The notes beneath the pieces are model-generated. The model was not told the DNA's origin. It searched no databases and saw nothing but the letters and a program-made list of their open reading frames with translations. This document shows, in pieces, positions 63,161 through 64,000 of a stretch of DNA of 64,000 nt (its first letter is position 1; every line of letters begins with the position of its first letter). The stretch lies in NCBI RefSeq assembly GCF_963678835.1, contig NZ_OY787469.1:1860001-1924000 (forward strand), given 5' to 3'. The position numbers were made by a program, and so were the translations under genes. The stretch comes from an uncultured Desulfuromonas sp. (GTDB lineage Bacteria; Desulfobacterota; Desulfuromonadia; Desulfuromonadales; Desulfuromonadaceae).

Positions 63161-64000
63161 AGTTGATGCAGATTCTTTTGTCACAGTCTGAGGCTGGTGC
63201 TGAGACCTACTTTGAAAAAGTTGCGGTCGCGTTTGCCCAGGACGCGGCGGTTGAGCAGCGCTTGGTTATCGAAGCGCAACCTTCGCGTGAACAGCGCCTG
63301 CAGCGATCCGGCGTTGATTTTCGCACCCTGCCCATGGGGCGCATGACCAAGCCGCTTTTTTATCACCACCGCTTGAAACGGGAGGTGCAACGGTTCAATC
63401 CCGATCTGATTGTCACCTGGGTCAACCGGGCGTCACGTAAGTGTCCGCCAACCTCAGCCGTGGTGGTGGGCCGTCTCGGCGGCTATTACGACATCGCCAA
63501 TTATCGCAAATGTGATCATCTGATTGTCAATACTCCGGATTTGATGCGCCATGTAACCGGTCATGGCTGGCCGCAACAACGTGTCAGCATGATTTCCAAT
63601 TTTGGCGAACTCCCTGAAAGTCTGGAAGTCCCTGAGTCGTTGCCATCTATTCCTGCTGATCATCGGGTGTTGCTGACCTTAGGGCGACTACATGAAAAAA
63701 AAGCCCAGGATGTTCTGATCCGGGCACTGCCCGATATTCCGCAGTCTATTCTGTTGATCGCCGGTGACGGTGACTTGAGACCATCGCTGGCTGAACTGGC
63801 CACCTCGTTGGGTGTTGCTGATCGGGTTCATTTTCTCGGCCTGCGCAAAGATGTTCGGGCGTTGTTTGAGCTGGCTGATATTTGCGTGTTTCCATCCCGT
63901 TTTGAACCGCTGGGTAATGTGGTGTTGGAAGCCTGGTCGACCGGGATCCCCATCGTCGCAGCGGCCAGTCAGGGACCTTCCTGGCTGATTGACGATGGGA
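63157..64000 (+). CDS. Family 4 glycosyltransferase (cut by window end)
   Basis: The open frame from ATG 63157 (ATGA overlap with the previous gene) runs off the window after 281 codons. It begins MKLMQILLSQSEAGAETYFEK (GAE glycine loop), continues with PDLIVTWVNRASRKCPP, VVVGRLGGYYDIANYRKCDHL and the GT4 domain LLTLGRLHEKKAQDVLIRAL, FLGLRKDVRALFELADICVFPSRFEPLGN (given in two parts: ending in SRFEPLGNVVLEAWSTG, the EX7E motif). Likely an LPS-core glycosyltransferase. The C-terminal quarter is missing here. Confidence 0.88.
   Translation, partial: MKLMQILLSQSEAGAETYFEKVAVAFAQDAAVEQRLVIEAQPSREQRLQRSGVDFRTLPMGRMTKPLFYHHRLKREVQRFNPDLIVTWVNRASRKCPPTSAVVVGRLGGYYDIANYRKCDHLIVNTPDLMRHVTGHGWPQQRVSMISNFGELPESLEVPESLPSIPADHRVLLTLGRLHEKKAQDVLIRALPDIPQSILLIAGDGDLRPSLAELATSLGVADRVHFLGLRKDVRALFELADICVFPSRFEPLGNVVLEAWSTGIPIVAAASQGPSWLIDDG

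Overview
This window looks like chromosomal DNA of a Gram-negative, probably anaerobic bacterium. Best guess: a deltaproteobacterium of the Desulfuromonas/Pelobacter/Geobacter type. The guess rests on a full lipid A and outer-membrane assembly cluster, a single-chain pyruvate carboxylase, molybdate genes, many NtrC/LysR-type regulators and the general look of the proteins. No rRNA or tRNA is present to fix the taxonomy, so the assignment is inference.

Layout. (1) 0-8.3 kb, housekeeping: an OB/HD 3'-5' exoribonuclease, a metallo-beta-lactamase-fold hydrolase, coaBC, an exported zinc phospholipase C-like protein (minus strand), a type-4 uracil-DNA glycosylase, a TPR-PPIC-SPOR envelope protein, RidA, a PHP-type histidinol-phosphatase and metF. 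(2) 8.3-14 kb, metal and oxyanion uptake: mop and modA on the minus strand, a divergent HTH regulator carrying a molybdate-binding-like domain, a TonB-dependent receptor and a metal-type periplasmic binding protein. A repeated 15-bp operator candidate links the regulator promoter to the receptor promoter. (3) 14-24.3 kb: a LysR regulator, a sigma54 response regulator, pyc, an NAD-salvage pair (pncA-like and pncB), a membrane protein and a radical-SAM protein with an N-terminal SPASM-like segment. (4) 24.3-34.6 kb, the accessory part: a decayed MFS transporter with an 11-G tract, an NhaD/ArsB-type permease with a CBS protein, a complete IS4-family insertion with its target duplication, YitT, an aldo/keto reductase, three copies of a long repeat built from conserved hairpins (R1-R3), a 162-bp foldback element inside R2, and an exported coiled-coil protein between R2 and R3 whose gene carries a 42-bp minisatellite. 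(5) 34.6-45.3 kb, core genes: eno, then phoH-pgpH-ybeY-corC-lnt, prfB with its programmed frameshift, and lysS. (6) 45.3-64 kb, envelope assembly: lolC/E-lolD, bamA-skp-lpxD-fabZ-lpxA-lpxB-msbA, an acyltransferase, waaA and lpxK, a Trm112-ELM1 fusion, three glycosyltransferases and a YrbL-like kinase-fold protein. The last glycosyltransferase runs off the window end.

How the genes work together. The last 19 kb forms an almost continuous plus-strand series. It covers lipoprotein release, outer-membrane protein insertion, lipid A synthesis and flipping, Kdo addition, 4'-phosphorylation and probably core-sugar addition, with many 4-20 bp gene overlaps. Region 2 reads as a molybdate or tungstate regulon that also controls an outer-membrane receptor. 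The strongest candidate for something undescribed is the R1-R3 family: several stems are kept by compensatory or G-U changes between copies, which suggests selection on folded RNA or DNA rather than on protein.
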